Positions 15,860-24,478 of a stretch of 64,000 nucleotides of DNA are shown piece after piece. The notes beneath the pieces were generated by a model. The model worked only from the letters and a program-made list of their open reading frames with translations. It did not search any database and was not told where the DNA came from. Both the position numbers and the translations under genes were made by a program. Position 1 is the stretch's first letter; each line of letters starts with the position of its first letter. The DNA is from Crenothrix sp043729335 (GTDB lineage Bacteria; Pseudomonadota; Gammaproteobacteria; Methylococcales; Methylomonadaceae): contig NZ_JAYTLQ010000056.1 in assembly GCF_043729335.1 (NCBI RefSeq), forward strand, positions 62,001 through 126,000, written 5' to 3'.

Positions 15860-16566
15860 TTTCTATCCCTTTGCTGCTAAATGGTGAACACTCTTGCAGC
15901 TATCTTGAGCAACAACGTGCCCAATCAATTTTTGTACATCCGGGCTTTAATCTTACCACGGCTATTTACGCCCAGCTTATCGAGCAAGGTTTTCGCCGCA
16001 GCGGTGATAACGTCTATGCACCGCATTGTCTACATTGCCACGCCTGCATCCCTGTCCGATTACGGGCTAGTGATTTCAAACCTAACCGCAGCCAAAAACG
16101 CTGCTGGCAAAACAACACCACTACACAAACCATTATTAAACCGGCTGTGTTTGAACAACAGCATTACGATTTGTATTGCCGCTACCAAGCCAGCCGACAT
16201 GCCGATGGTTCTATGGCCGATGCCAGCCCCCAAGATTACATTAACTTTCTTGGCAGCTCGTGGTGCGATACGGTGTTTGTCGAGTTTTCCATAGAAGGCA
16301 CACTAGCGGGGGTCGCCATTGTCGATCAGCTACCCAATGCGTTATCAGCGGTATACACGTTTTTCGACTCCAAATTTTCCAGCCATAGCCTTGGCACCTA
16401 TGCCGTACTTTGGCAAATCGAACAGGCACAATTACAGCAGCGTGAATTCGTTTATTTAGGCTTTTGGATCAGCAGTTGTCAAAAAATGGCTTATAAAAGC
16501 AATTACCAACCATTACAACAAAGAATAGATGGCCAGTGGTTAGAAATTTCTAATGAGTTGCCATAA
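15856..16566 (+). CDS. bpt: Aspartate/glutamate leucyltransferase
   Basis: Bpt (Ate-like) adds Leu to proteins with N-terminal Asp or Glu and so feeds the N-degron pathway. The 236-residue protein has the N-terminal HSCSYLEQQRAQSIFVHP, GFRRSGDNVYAPHCLHCHAC with its cysteines, IPVRLRASDFKPNRSQKR and the C-terminal LGTYAVLWQIEQAQ and YLGFWISSCQKMAYKSNY. The ATG overlaps the aat stop (ATGA), so the two transferases are translated together. No clpS or clpA gene is in the window. Confidence 0.92.
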   Translation: MISIPLLLNGEHSCSYLEQQRAQSIFVHPGFNLTTAIYAQLIEQGFRRSGDNVYAPHCLHCHACIPVRLRASDFKPNRSQKRCWQNNTTTQTIIKPAVFEQQHYDLYCRYQASRHADGSMADASPQDYINFLGSSWCDTVFVEFSIEGTLAGVAIVDQLPNALSAVYTFFDSKFSSHSLGTYAVLWQIEQAQLQQREFVYLGFWISSCQKMAYKSNYQPLQQRIDGQWLEISNELP

Positions 16567-16599
16567 TAGAGCCTTTCTATCGCCGCTAAACATGACCTG

Positions 16600-17343
16600 A
16601 TGACACAGTTAAAACTATTGTTGCTGGCTGTGGGCTTTTATACGCGCTTGCCCGTACCAGCCTTACAAAACTACAGCCAGCTTCCACAATCAACTGTCTA
16701 TTTACCGCTGGTAGGTTGGATAATCGGTGCGTTAACGGCATTAAGTTGCTACTTGGCAGATTATTTATGGCCAACGCCAGTCGGCGTGATCTTGGCTCTA
16801 ATAGTCGGTATATTGCTGACCGGTGCATTCCATGAAGATGGTTTTGCCGATGTCTGTGACGGCTTTGGCGGTGGCTATAATAAAACCCGCATTCTGGCCA
16901 TCATGAAAGACTCATATATTGGTGTATACGGCACAGTGGGGCTTTTACTGCTTTTTGCATTGAAGATAAGCTTACTCAGTGCCCAAGGCAATTCTGCACC
17001 GTTATTTTTATTAGTCGGCCACAGCATCAGCCGCTTGCCACCCTTATTACTGATGCGACAGTATGATTATACGCGGATAGATAACAGCAAAGTGGCTGCC
17101 GCCGTCTATAAACCCAATGGTCAAGATTTGGTTTTTACAAGCGCTATTGCCTTATTACCGTTGGCTTTATTACCGTCATTGTGTTTGCTAGCGCTAGTGC
17201 CAGTCATCATTATTAATACGCTATTAGGACACTATTTCTACCGCCATATTGGTGGCTATACCGGTGATTGTTTAGGTGCAAGCCAACAAGTTGCCGAAGT
17301 TGTTTTTTACCTAAGCGCCAGTACCTTGTGGACATTTATTTAA
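16600..17343 (+). CDS. cobS: Adenosylcobinamide-GDP ribazoletransferase
   Basis: CobS joins alpha-ribazole to adenosylcobinamide-GDP in the last steps of cobalamin assembly at the inner membrane. The 247-residue protein has GFYTRLPVP at the start, the family motif HEDGFADVCDGFGGGYNKTR near residue 75, IMKDSYIGVYGTVGLLLLF, and about six hydrophobic segments, plus GGYTGDCLGASQQVAEV near the C-terminus. It overlaps cobC by 16 bases, which suggests coupled translation. cobU and cobT are not in this window. Confidence 0.95.
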   Translation: MTQLKLLLLAVGFYTRLPVPALQNYSQLPQSTVYLPLVGWIIGALTALSCYLADYLWPTPVGVILALIVGILLTGAFHEDGFADVCDGFGGGYNKTRILAIMKDSYIGVYGTVGLLLLFALKISLLSAQGNSAPLFLLVGHSISRLPPLLLMRQYDYTRIDNSKVAAAVYKPNGQDLVFTSAIALLPLALLPSLCLLALVPVIIINTLLGHYFYRHIGGYTGDCLGASQQVAEVVFYLSASTLWTFI

Positions 17344-17900
17344 TTCGCCATACCCAAACCGATACCGAAAAAGGCTTATGTTACGGGCATAGCAATGTAG
17401 CTTTAGCCCAAAGCTTTCCTGAAGACTGGCTGCAATTACAACAAAAACTACCGGTGTTGAGGGATGATTGCCTGGTTTTTAGCAGCCCATTACAACGTTG
17501 CTTGCAGCTGGCACAACATTTTTCTGAAAACGTCATCTGCGATGAACGTCTGTTGGAAGTCAATTTTGGTGATTGGGAAGGTCGCCGCTTTGATGCTATT
17601 GATGCTATTGATGCAGATATTTTGCAGCATTGGACGGCAAATTTTGTACATATCCCGCCACCGAATGGCGAATGTTTTTTAGAGTTATGTCAGCGCGTAG
17701 GTAATTTTTGGCAAGAACTATTGAATGACAGCGCCCAGCAAGTTTTTATCATTACTCATGCCGGTGTTATCAGGGCATTGTTGACTCATATTTTGCAATT
17801 ACCGCCCGCCAATGCGTTTCACTTTCAGGTGGCTGCCGGTTCTGTGCATAAATTGCAATACCTCAATAACTATACTTACATCAGTTATATCAATCGTTAA
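17328..17900 (+). CDS. cobC: Histidine phosphatase, probable alpha-ribazole phosphatase
   Basis: The 190-residue protein belongs to the phosphoglycerate mutase-like branch: catalytic IYLIRHTQTDTEKG at the start, FSSPLQRCLQLAQHF, LLEVNFGDWEGRRFD, and the second histidine motif FIITHAGVIRALLTH. Coupling to cobS supports the CobC role, which removes phosphate from alpha-ribazole 5'-phosphate or the final cobalamin phosphate. I choose GTG 17328 (VDIYLIRH) because the catalytic motif begins there. Starting further upstream would add a cobS-overlapping tail with no family match. Confidence 0.85.
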   Translation: MDIYLIRHTQTDTEKGLCYGHSNVALAQSFPEDWLQLQQKLPVLRDDCLVFSSPLQRCLQLAQHFSENVICDERLLEVNFGDWEGRRFDAIDAIDADILQHWTANFVHIPPPNGECFLELCQRVGNFWQELLNDSAQQVFIITHAGVIRALLTHILQLPPANAFHFQVAAGSVHKLQYLNNYTYISYINR

Positions 17901-17940
17901 TCCAAACGATTCGCAGCCACATAAGAAAAGAACTTAGTGC

Positions 17941-20256
17941 TTATGCGTACAATGCCACCGGTCTACCTAGGTGATAGCCTTGCCCAAAATCAATATTATA
18001 TTCTCGTAATATGTCCGCTGTGGGCTCATCTTCAATGGATTCGGCAATCACCTGCTTACCTAGCGCATGGGCAATTTCGGTAACTGCCTGCACCAAGATT
18101 TTATTGGTCGTATCCTGATTAATGTCGCGAATAAATTGGCCATCGATTTTTATAAAATCTACCGGCAGCCGCTTAACATGATCAAAGGAAGCAAAGCCAC
18201 TGCCAAAATCATCAAGTGCAAAACGAAAACCTAAATCACGTAGCTTTGAAATATGATGCAAGACCAAGGTAAAATTATTAAGGGCAGTATATTCAGTAAT
18301 CTCAAAACACATCTTTGCTGGCAGAATGGCGTACTCCGTTATGCAGTTACGCACAAAAACTATAAAGGCCTGATCAGCAAGTGTTTGGGGACTGATATTA
18401 ATGTTCACCATGCCTGTGCGTGCCAAATTATCATCTTCTGCCAGCCACATACAGGTTCTCTTAAAGACCCAGCGATCAATCCGCGATAACAAACCATAGC
18501 GTTGTGCCGCTGGCAAAAAATCACCAGGGTTTATCAAACCGTTATCGGTGTTTAGGCGCACCAGCACCTCGTAATGCAGTAACTGTGCCGGGTCGGTAAC
18601 CAAAGCAATGATAGGTTGCTGGAACAAAGTCAATTGTTGATCCCTAAGCGCTTGCGTCAGCGTAGCCACCATGTTCATTTGCTTGTGGCGATGCACAGTG
18701 GTTGATTTATGCGGCTCATTAATAACGATACGATTTCTGCCTGCATTCTTGGCTTCATAACACGCTGCATCTGCCAAACTAAGCGCCTGCTCGCCACAAT
18801 TTATATGCTCATCAATAAGGGTGAGGCCGATACTGACGGAGGTTTTAAAAACCCGTTGTAACCATTGAAAATGATTTGCTTCCAGCGCAAGTCTAAGACG
18901 CTCAGCATTGGCTTTACCGGTAGACTGATTTTGATCCCAGAAAACAATACCAAATTCATCGCCGCCCAAGCGAGCAAGCATATCTTGTGATCCGGTATGC
19001 GCTTTAAAAATCGTTGCAACTTGCCGCAAGCATTCATCGCCGGCCGCATGGCCACAGGTATCGTTAATCACTTTAAACTGATCTAAATCTATAAACAACA
19101 AGGTATGAATACCCTGACTACGGATGGCATCTTGCAGATAATTTTCAAATTCGTTGCGATTGCTTAAATGGGTCAAGGTATCATGGCTAGCCAAATAACT
19201 CAGTTGCAGCTCTTGCTGTTTGCGCTGGCTAATATCAATCAGCGAGCCTTCAATCAGTTCATCCTGATGGGTTTGGGTGTGCCGCACCGACAGGTTATAC
19301 CAAAAATTATGCCTGCCTTTAATCTCCATGCTTTCGACAGCGTTATTTAAGGTGAGTAAGCGTATAATTTTATTCCAGCTTTCTTGTGGCTCAGCAAAAT
19401 AGTCGTGTAAAAACGTCTGCGCTGTAGCGGTTTTCTCAAGGCTTGAAATACTTAATAGCTTATTTAAGGCCGGATTAGTTTCCAGTAAGCAGCCATCCGG
19501 GCGCGCAGTAAATAAACCTTCCAGAGCGTTTTCATACAATGCCTGGTATTTCCCTAGCGATTGTATGGCGGTTTTTTGGGCAATAACGCGCTGTTCGTGG
19601 TCATCATTAAACCTGCGGGTAATGATTGATGAAAATGAAACAAACACTAGCATGCCACTTAATAGCCAGCCACTGTAATAAAGCAAGGGAAGCTGACTGA
19701 CTTCCGCAGATAAAGTAAGGGTGTAAAAATAAATATTTATCAGAAACAATAACAGCAGTGTGACAACAAAAGAATAAAGATGCTTAATGGTGGGATACCA
19801 CTGTGGCAGAGTACCGACACCTGTCATGCACGCCAGTAAAATAAGCAGACTTCTGAGACTGAGTAATAGCGGATGTGGGTAAAGCAGGTAAGCCAGGATC
19901 AATAAAGCACCCAGCCCGATATAAGTATTTATCGCCCGTGTTATGAAAGGATGAATACGTTTAAAATCGACCAGCAACATAAGGAAATGTTTGATGAAAG
20001 AAGCAAATAACATCAGATTAAGCGTGTCAAGTACCAGTGATACAGATTCTTGTGGCCACGTCGTAATATGCCAGATAGCTCCCCACTGTCCGATGCCAAG
20101 CGTGTAAAAAAACAATGCGACAGAGAAATGTAAATAAATTTTTGCCCGTGTACATAAAAACAAAACGATTTGATAGCCAACAATGCCAAAGCTAAAACCA
20201 GCAATGAGGAAAAACAACAGCTGGTCGGTAGATAACACAGAGCTTATGATTAGCAT
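17941..20256 (-). CDS. Membrane-bound PAS-GGDEF-EAL cyclic-di-GMP protein
   Basis: The 771-residue protein has about seven or eight N-terminal membrane helices (first 225 residues), a PAS-like domain at about 240-340, a GGDEF domain (ARLGGDEFGIVFW, intact site) and an EAL domain. In the EAL the opening motif reads EVLVRL in place of EALVR. EITEYTAL, DDFGSGFAS, KIDGQF and AESIE are present, so phosphodiesterase activity is plausible. It may make and break cyclic-di-GMP in response to a membrane or PAS signal. I start at ATG 20256; a GTG at 20295 lies within the inserted repeat element upstream. The substrate signal is unknown. Confidence 0.9.
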   Translation of the reverse strand: MLIISSVLSTDQLLFFLIAGFSFGIVGYQIVLFLCTRAKIYLHFSVALFFYTLGIGQWGAIWHITTWPQESVSLVLDTLNLMLFASFIKHFLMLLVDFKRIHPFITRAINTYIGLGALLILAYLLYPHPLLLSLRSLLILLACMTGVGTLPQWYPTIKHLYSFVVTLLLLFLINIYFYTLTLSAEVSQLPLLYYSGWLLSGMLVFVSFSSIITRRFNDDHEQRVIAQKTAIQSLGKYQALYENALEGLFTARPDGCLLETNPALNKLLSISSLEKTATAQTFLHDYFAEPQESWNKIIRLLTLNNAVESMEIKGRHNFWYNLSVRHTQTHQDELIEGSLIDISQRKQQELQLSYLASHDTLTHLSNRNEFENYLQDAIRSQGIHTLLFIDLDQFKVINDTCGHAAGDECLRQVATIFKAHTGSQDMLARLGGDEFGIVFWDQNQSTGKANAERLRLALEANHFQWLQRVFKTSVSIGLTLIDEHINCGEQALSLADAACYEAKNAGRNRIVINEPHKSTTVHRHKQMNMVATLTQALRDQQLTLFQQPIIALVTDPAQLLHYEVLVRLNTDNGLINPGDFLPAAQRYGLLSRIDRWVFKRTCMWLAEDDNLARTGMVNINISPQTLADQAFIVFVRNCITEYAILPAKMCFEITEYTALNNFTLVLHHISKLRDLGFRFALDDFGSGFASFDHVKRLPVDFIKIDGQFIRDINQDTTNKILVQAVTEIAHALGKQVIAESIEDEPTADILREYNIDFGQGYHLGRPVALYA

Positions 20257-20286
20257 GGCTGTAAAAAGTGCAGGATTAAAAAGCGG

Positions 20287-20454
20287 ACTACCCACTTAAA
20301 GCGAGACAGTTTCAGGTTGGGCCGTTCGTGGTGAGCCCTTCGGCTATACTCAGCAGAGCCTTGTCGAACCATGATCGGCTTAATCGCCCACCCTTCGACA
20401 GGCTCAGGGCAAACGGTTAAGCCTTGCACCGTGTCCCGTTTTAAGTGGGTAGAC
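20287..20454. mobile_element. Non-autonomous element with 9-base target duplication
   Basis: A 168-base unit starts ACTACCCACTTAAAGCG and ends CGTTTTAAGTGGGTAGAC; the two ends are inverted repeats of about 20 bases with few mismatches. It is flanked by identical AAAAAGCGG copies at 20278-20286 and 20455-20463, which fits target duplication by transposition. Inside lie REP-like parts (CCCTTCGACAGGCTCAGGGC and a degenerate inverse copy). It encodes nothing and sits 30 bases upstream of the GGDEF-EAL start. Confidence 0.7.
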
Positions 20455-20558
20455 AAAAAGCGGTTTAAAGCGGGCGTAATAGCCATATTACGAGAAAGTA
20501 AAGCCGCAAAATCTTACGTCTCTACGATACCCAATGGCAGCATCGTTTAATATTGTCT

Positions 20559-22508
20559 TTAAAAAAGAGATAATTTTATGCCCCCGTATACCGCCACACC
20601 TGGCGACCCAAAAGTAGGAATCATCGGATTGCGGTTATTATTCAGGTTCTCACCGCGTATATACACTTGTGCGTTTTGTTGGATGCTATAACTCATTTGC
20701 AGATTGACACGAAAGCTATCGTCCACGCCAACACTTGTGTCTTGAGGCGTTTGCCATTGCCAGCCTCCCGTATAAATGCCTTCCAGATGCAGCGTGACCG
20801 GCAACTGGCTGGCCTGCCAGTCACCAAAAAAACGTGCGCTATGGGGAGGAGTATTGATCAGATTGTGACCGGTTTGCTCATTATGCGAGTCGGTATAAGT
20901 GTAATCCGTACCCAGGCTTGCATTTGCCAAAATGGCATAACGCCATGCCATTTCCAATCCCTGAACCCGTACTCTATCTGCATTAATCGGCGCAATAACC
21001 GGTATTTCAGGAAGGCTGGCGATTAAATTATGGTATCGAGTGTAAAATCCGGTCAATGTAATACTGAGCTTATCCAATGGTTGCCAATCCAATCCCAATT
21101 CGCCGCTCACGGCGCGTTCTGGCTTTAACTGAGCGTTACCCAGCATCGGCGTCCACATTTCGTTGATAGAAGGCACACGAAAACCGACACCGGCAGTGCC
21201 CCGCAATTTGAGCTGTGGCAGCACTTGCCAGCCTAATCCAAAGTAGTAATTCGGGTGAGTGCCAAAATCATTGTAATGATTAACGCGAACGCCCGCCGAG
21301 GCGCTCCATTGCCCTAAAGTGAAATCTGCACCCGCAAAACCGGTGCTGGTGGTACGTTGGTGGTTAATCGGGCTGCTACGCTGTCTTTGAATCAGATTGA
21401 AGATAAAAGAACCATCGCCGGTTTCTTCCTGGACAGCGCCGCCCCAATGCAGCGACAGCCGGTTACTATCACCAGCACCCCATTCATAATCGTGCTGATT
21501 GCGCCAGTTAGCAAGCAGCAGGCGATTAGTAAACTCAAAAGGCACATAAAGCGTATCGCCCAAAGGCCTAGCTATTGCCAGGCGCACATTTAATGCTTGC
21601 TGACTTAAACCCAGTTTAAGGCTGGATTGCCAGTGTGGCGACACCGTTAAAACGGCAGTCTGTTGCGCAAGCCAAGTATCCGTTGAGGCAAATGCGCGGG
21701 TATTATCGGTAGCGCCAAGAAAGCTTAATTGAGGAAAGTATTTATAACCATCCAAATCCGAATGGCCTTTATTGTAAAGTAGCGTGCCATTCAGTTCTAA
21801 ATTATCGGTAGGGTATAAAGTATAACGCCCTATCGCCATGGTAGAGCGGGCGCCATCATTTTCACGGTTTCCAAGCGCCGGATCGGAGATATTGCTGCCG
21901 GTTAAAATATCATCGCGGTTTAAGGTAACGGTGGCACGTCCCAAATTTCCTGCTGCACTGGCACCAGCTGTTTCCGAAATAGTATCAAAACTACCGCCTT
22001 CCATACGAAAAAAAGCATTGGTATCTTTGTTGTCGCGGGTCGATAAACGGATGACGCCGCCTAACGCAGTATTAGCGTAACGGTAGGCGCCAGGTCCCCG
22101 GACAATGTCCATACTTTCTAGCGATTCTGACGTAAAGGCTGCCAAATTAATTAAATTATGGGTGACACCCATTAACGGAATATCATCCACCGTAACCATG
22201 CCCAAAGCGCCCGCGCTACCACGAATGCTGAGTCTTGCAGGATAGCCGCGACTAACAGATCCTGCCGCTACGCCGGTGTAACCTTGCAATATACCCGCAA
22301 TATCACGCTTGCCTGACTGGATAAGTTCTTTATAAGGCACGCGAGTCAGCGTTGCCGTATTGTATGGGTCTTGCTCCGTAAAAGGAGCATCAGCTGTAAT
22401 GGTAAGTGTGGGCAGTGTTTCAACTTGTTGGGCAACTTGCGCGGCATAAGCCGTAGGGGAACTGATGATGAGGAGTAAAGGGGAGACAAAAAATTTTCGT
22501 AATTGCAT
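20559..22508 (-). CDS. TonB-dependent outer-membrane receptor, possibly for cobalamin
   Basis: The 649-residue protein has a signal peptide (MQLRKFFVSPLLL to AYA), a TonB-box-like LPTLTITAD, a plug domain (RDIAGILQGYTGVAAGSVSR, RLSIRGSAG, MVTVDDIPL, VRGPGAYRYANTALGGVIRL) and a barrel with the final GGIKLSLF ending in Phe. Such receptors import large ligands using TonB energy. Nearby cobS and cobC suggest cobalamin (BtuB-like), but no B12 riboswitch is visible upstream, so the ligand is open. I start at ATG 22508; the longer frame adds 24 residues before the signal peptide. Confidence 0.85.
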   Translation of the reverse strand: MQLRKFFVSPLLLIISSPTAYAAQVAQQVETLPTLTITADAPFTEQDPYNTATLTRVPYKELIQSGKRDIAGILQGYTGVAAGSVSRGYPARLSIRGSAGALGMVTVDDIPLMGVTHNLINLAAFTSESLESMDIVRGPGAYRYANTALGGVIRLSTRDNKDTNAFFRMEGGSFDTISETAGASAAGNLGRATVTLNRDDILTGSNISDPALGNRENDGARSTMAIGRYTLYPTDNLELNGTLLYNKGHSDLDGYKYFPQLSFLGATDNTRAFASTDTWLAQQTAVLTVSPHWQSSLKLGLSQQALNVRLAIARPLGDTLYVPFEFTNRLLLANWRNQHDYEWGAGDSNRLSLHWGGAVQEETGDGSFIFNLIQRQRSSPINHQRTTSTGFAGADFTLGQWSASAGVRVNHYNDFGTHPNYYFGLGWQVLPQLKLRGTAGVGFRVPSINEMWTPMLGNAQLKPERAVSGELGLDWQPLDKLSITLTGFYTRYHNLIASLPEIPVIAPINADRVRVQGLEMAWRYAILANASLGTDYTYTDSHNEQTGHNLINTPPHSARFFGDWQASQLPVTLHLEGIYTGGWQWQTPQDTSVGVDDSFRVNLQMSYSIQQNAQVYIRGENLNNNRNPMIPTFGSPGVAVYGGIKLSLF

Positions 22509-23094
22509 TGAGTTTAAAAAACCGATTATACAATCTGCCTGTGAAAGTACGGAATTACTGCCACAGCTTATAAAAGACATGTTTACAATACCTCCGTCAA
22601 ATGTATAGAATCAGTTGCAAATGAACTTTGTGTATTTTTAACTAATTGATTTAACAATCTTTATTTAAACTAGTTTTCGTGAAATCTAGTCAAAAAATTC
22701 AAATTGGCGTAGGTATTTAGTAATGAACAAAGGAATATTTGATAAAAATCGGTAGATTGTAAGCAATAGATTACACCCTGTCCAATACATTTTTTAATCA
22801 TTTGATTACACTCCATGCAATATCCATTCACTTAACAAAATAGCTGTATTAACTCGGAAGTTAAATAGCCATTTTTTTGGTGGGCAAGGTAAATTACAAA
22901 AATTGATAGACTAACTTTAGGGCAAGAATTGTTTGCTTAGCTCGCGCTTAGCAACCGGAATACACCGGTGGAGGAAGTAGTTATTGTGGGGTACAAGCGA
23001 AAGGCTAACTCTGTTGAGTGTCGCCTCGTTATGACATAGCCAGAATTCGGACGCTTCGCACGCGAAGCATTCCGAATTCTGAAAAGCAAGATTT
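22509..23094. other. Gene-free region upstream of the TonB receptor
   Basis: About 590 AT-rich bases contain no gene I can support. Near 22960-23031 a short plus-strand frame reads TPVEEVVIVGYKRKANSVEC, preceded by an in-frame stop; it may be debris. ACCGG and CCGGT face each other near 22954-22970. The right end carries a strong palindrome at 23041-23081. No cobalamin-riboswitch B12 box was found. Confidence 0.4.
23041..23081. repeat. Long palindrome (REP-like stem-loop)
   Basis: CAGAATTCGGA pairs perfectly with TCCGAATTCTG, and inside it GCTTCG pairs with CGAAGC around a four-base loop. The 41-base structure lies just past the 3' end of the LprI-like gene. It has no T-run on either strand, so it is more likely a repeat or RNA-stabilising stem than a simple terminator. 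Confidence 0.6.
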
Positions 23095-23442
23095 CTAGTG
23101 TTTTTTAATTATTTTCTCAACTTCATTAGCTCTTGATTTCGTCAACCTGGCAACGCAACTTTGCCAATCGGTGGTGGTCACGCCAGTATTTTTTGGACAG
23201 GTTTTATCGCGGTATTTAATCCATTTGTCTTGCTGATTTAACAAATCCTGTTTATTGACGTTTCTAAGATTCAGCAGAGCGGCCAATGCGTTTTTTAAGC
23301 GCTTACTGTGATGTTCATACTCTACCTTGGCACACGTATAATCAAATTTAACACCCTCTTTTATGCAACGGGTATATTCTGGACTAGCGCTATAGCTATA
23401 AGTAGAGTAAATGCACAATGCTATTAATATTAAATGTTTCAT
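23095..23442 (-). CDS. LprI/DUF1311-like small secreted protein
   Basis: The 115-residue protein has a short signal peptide (MKHLILIALCIYSTYSYSA), then a small helical domain with cysteines and the pattern LLNQQDKWIKYRDKTCPKN, followed by WQSCVARLTKSRANEVEKII. This resembles the DUF1311/LprI family, some members of which bind and inhibit host lysozyme; that role cannot be read from the sequence. ATG 23442 is chosen over an upstream TTG. Spacing to neighbours is wide on both sides, so it is likely transcribed alone. Confidence 0.75.
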   Translation of the reverse strand: MKHLILIALCIYSTYSYSASPEYTRCIKEGVKFDYTCAKVEYEHHSKRLKNALAALLNLRNVNKQDLLNQQDKWIKYRDKTCPKNTGVTTTDWQSCVARLTKSRANEVEKIIKKH

Positions 23443-23822
23443 GGTTAACAATCGTCATGTGAGCATAATGTAACGTTGAAACCATAAAAGTAATCATGAT
23501 TTTTCATATTGACTCCAAATATTGAGATATGCTGTTGTTTTAATGCACTATGTATAGGTAATGACATCCATTTATACAGCTTTAAAAAAGCTACGTCTAG
23601 GTTACGCTGACTACGTCGTAAAAATCAAGAGTTCTGTATGGCTTTGAGGAAAAATTTCTTTTTTAAAGCAGCCCATAACAAATACTTCTCCACTTGCATT
23701 CGTCATTTACCGAAGTAAACTATGAACCCTCATTACCATCATATTTACATGGTAGTATGATGCTAATTATTCAGATTTAACCGCCTTAAGCTTTAAATAA
23801 TACAACAGTGAGACTTTTAGCC
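23443..23822. other. Divergent intergenic region
   Basis: About 380 bases lie between a minus-strand and a plus-strand gene and must hold both promoters. CATCATA and TATGATG face each other at about 23737-23762, which could be a regulator site before the cupin gene. I see no coding sequence. Confidence 0.4.
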
Positions 23823-24215
23823 ATGTTCAAAATAATCATCCATAAATCAGCCCTTCTTAGCATTGCATTTTCAAGTTTGTTGCTTATTCCTATAGCTAAC
23901 GTTTTTGCCGAAGACAATGTCGTCTTAGAGCGTAAGACACTGCTGGAAAAAGCAACGCAGATGCCCAGCACTTCTGTTAATACCAAAGTTATAAAAGTTA
24001 CCTTTCCACCGGCTTTTAAAACACCATTGCATACTCACGAAGGTTCAGGGCCACGTTATGTGATTAAAGGTAACCTAAAAGTCGCTGATAAGAGTGGTGA
24101 AAAAACCTATACCAGCGGACAGGTATTTTGGGAAACCGGCGAAGAAATGACCGTTGAAAATATTGGCCAAGGCTCCGCTGAAATCGTAATATTTGAGTTA
24201 GCACCGATTAAATAA
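23823..24215 (+). CDS. Secreted cupin-domain protein
   Basis: The 130-residue protein has a signal peptide (about residues 1-30, ending near VFAED) and one cupin barrel: PPAFKTPLHTHEGSGPRYVIKG holds the first metal-binding motif with its histidines and glutamate-like position, followed by KTYTSGQVFWETGEEMTVEN for the second half, which lacks a clear second histidine. Cupins of this size bind metals or small ligands; the role is unknown. ATG 23823 is preferred to an upstream GTG. The efflux cassette follows after 263 bases that hold a repeat. Confidence 0.8.
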   Translation: MFKIIIHKSALLSIAFSSLLLIPIANVFAEDNVVLERKTLLEKATQMPSTSVNTKVIKVTFPPAFKTPLHTHEGSGPRYVIKGNLKVADKSGEKTYTSGQVFWETGEEMTVENIGQGSAEIVIFELAPIK

Positions 24216-24297
24216 AGCGGTAGAAATGGGCTTGATTTTGGGTGCTGCCTGTACTTATCGCAGCCAAGTACATAAAATTACTTACTCAAGTTTTTAG

Positions 24298-24344
24298 TGT
24301 AGGTGCGGACTTATCCGCACAATGCCAATGAATTCGCACCTACA
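24298..24344. repeat. Dispersed REP-like repeat, copy 2
   Basis: TGTAGGTGCGGAC...CACAATGCCAATGA...TTCGCACCTACA can fold with its ends paired. It matches the copy at 1838-1885 in ends, core and the preceding CAAGTTTTTRG. It lies between the cupin gene and the efflux cassette, where it could separate their transcripts. Confidence 0.6.
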
Positions 24345-24478
24345 AATGTTCGATTATCGAGCGATTATTTCCCGAAATTATTGTCGCTAAACAAGCCATT
24401 CCAAACAGGCTGGGCATATCGCACAATTTTCTTTAAAAAAAGCCTCAACAATTTACCCACTTTAAAAGGTTCAGGGTT

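Noticed and set aside
20257..20295. GTG start of the GGDEF-EAL gene
   Set aside because: It lies in the inserted element; ATG 20256 gives a normal membrane start.
22509..23094. Cobalamin riboswitch before the TonB receptor
   Set aside because: No B12-box-like GCCACTG or matching core was found on the minus strand.
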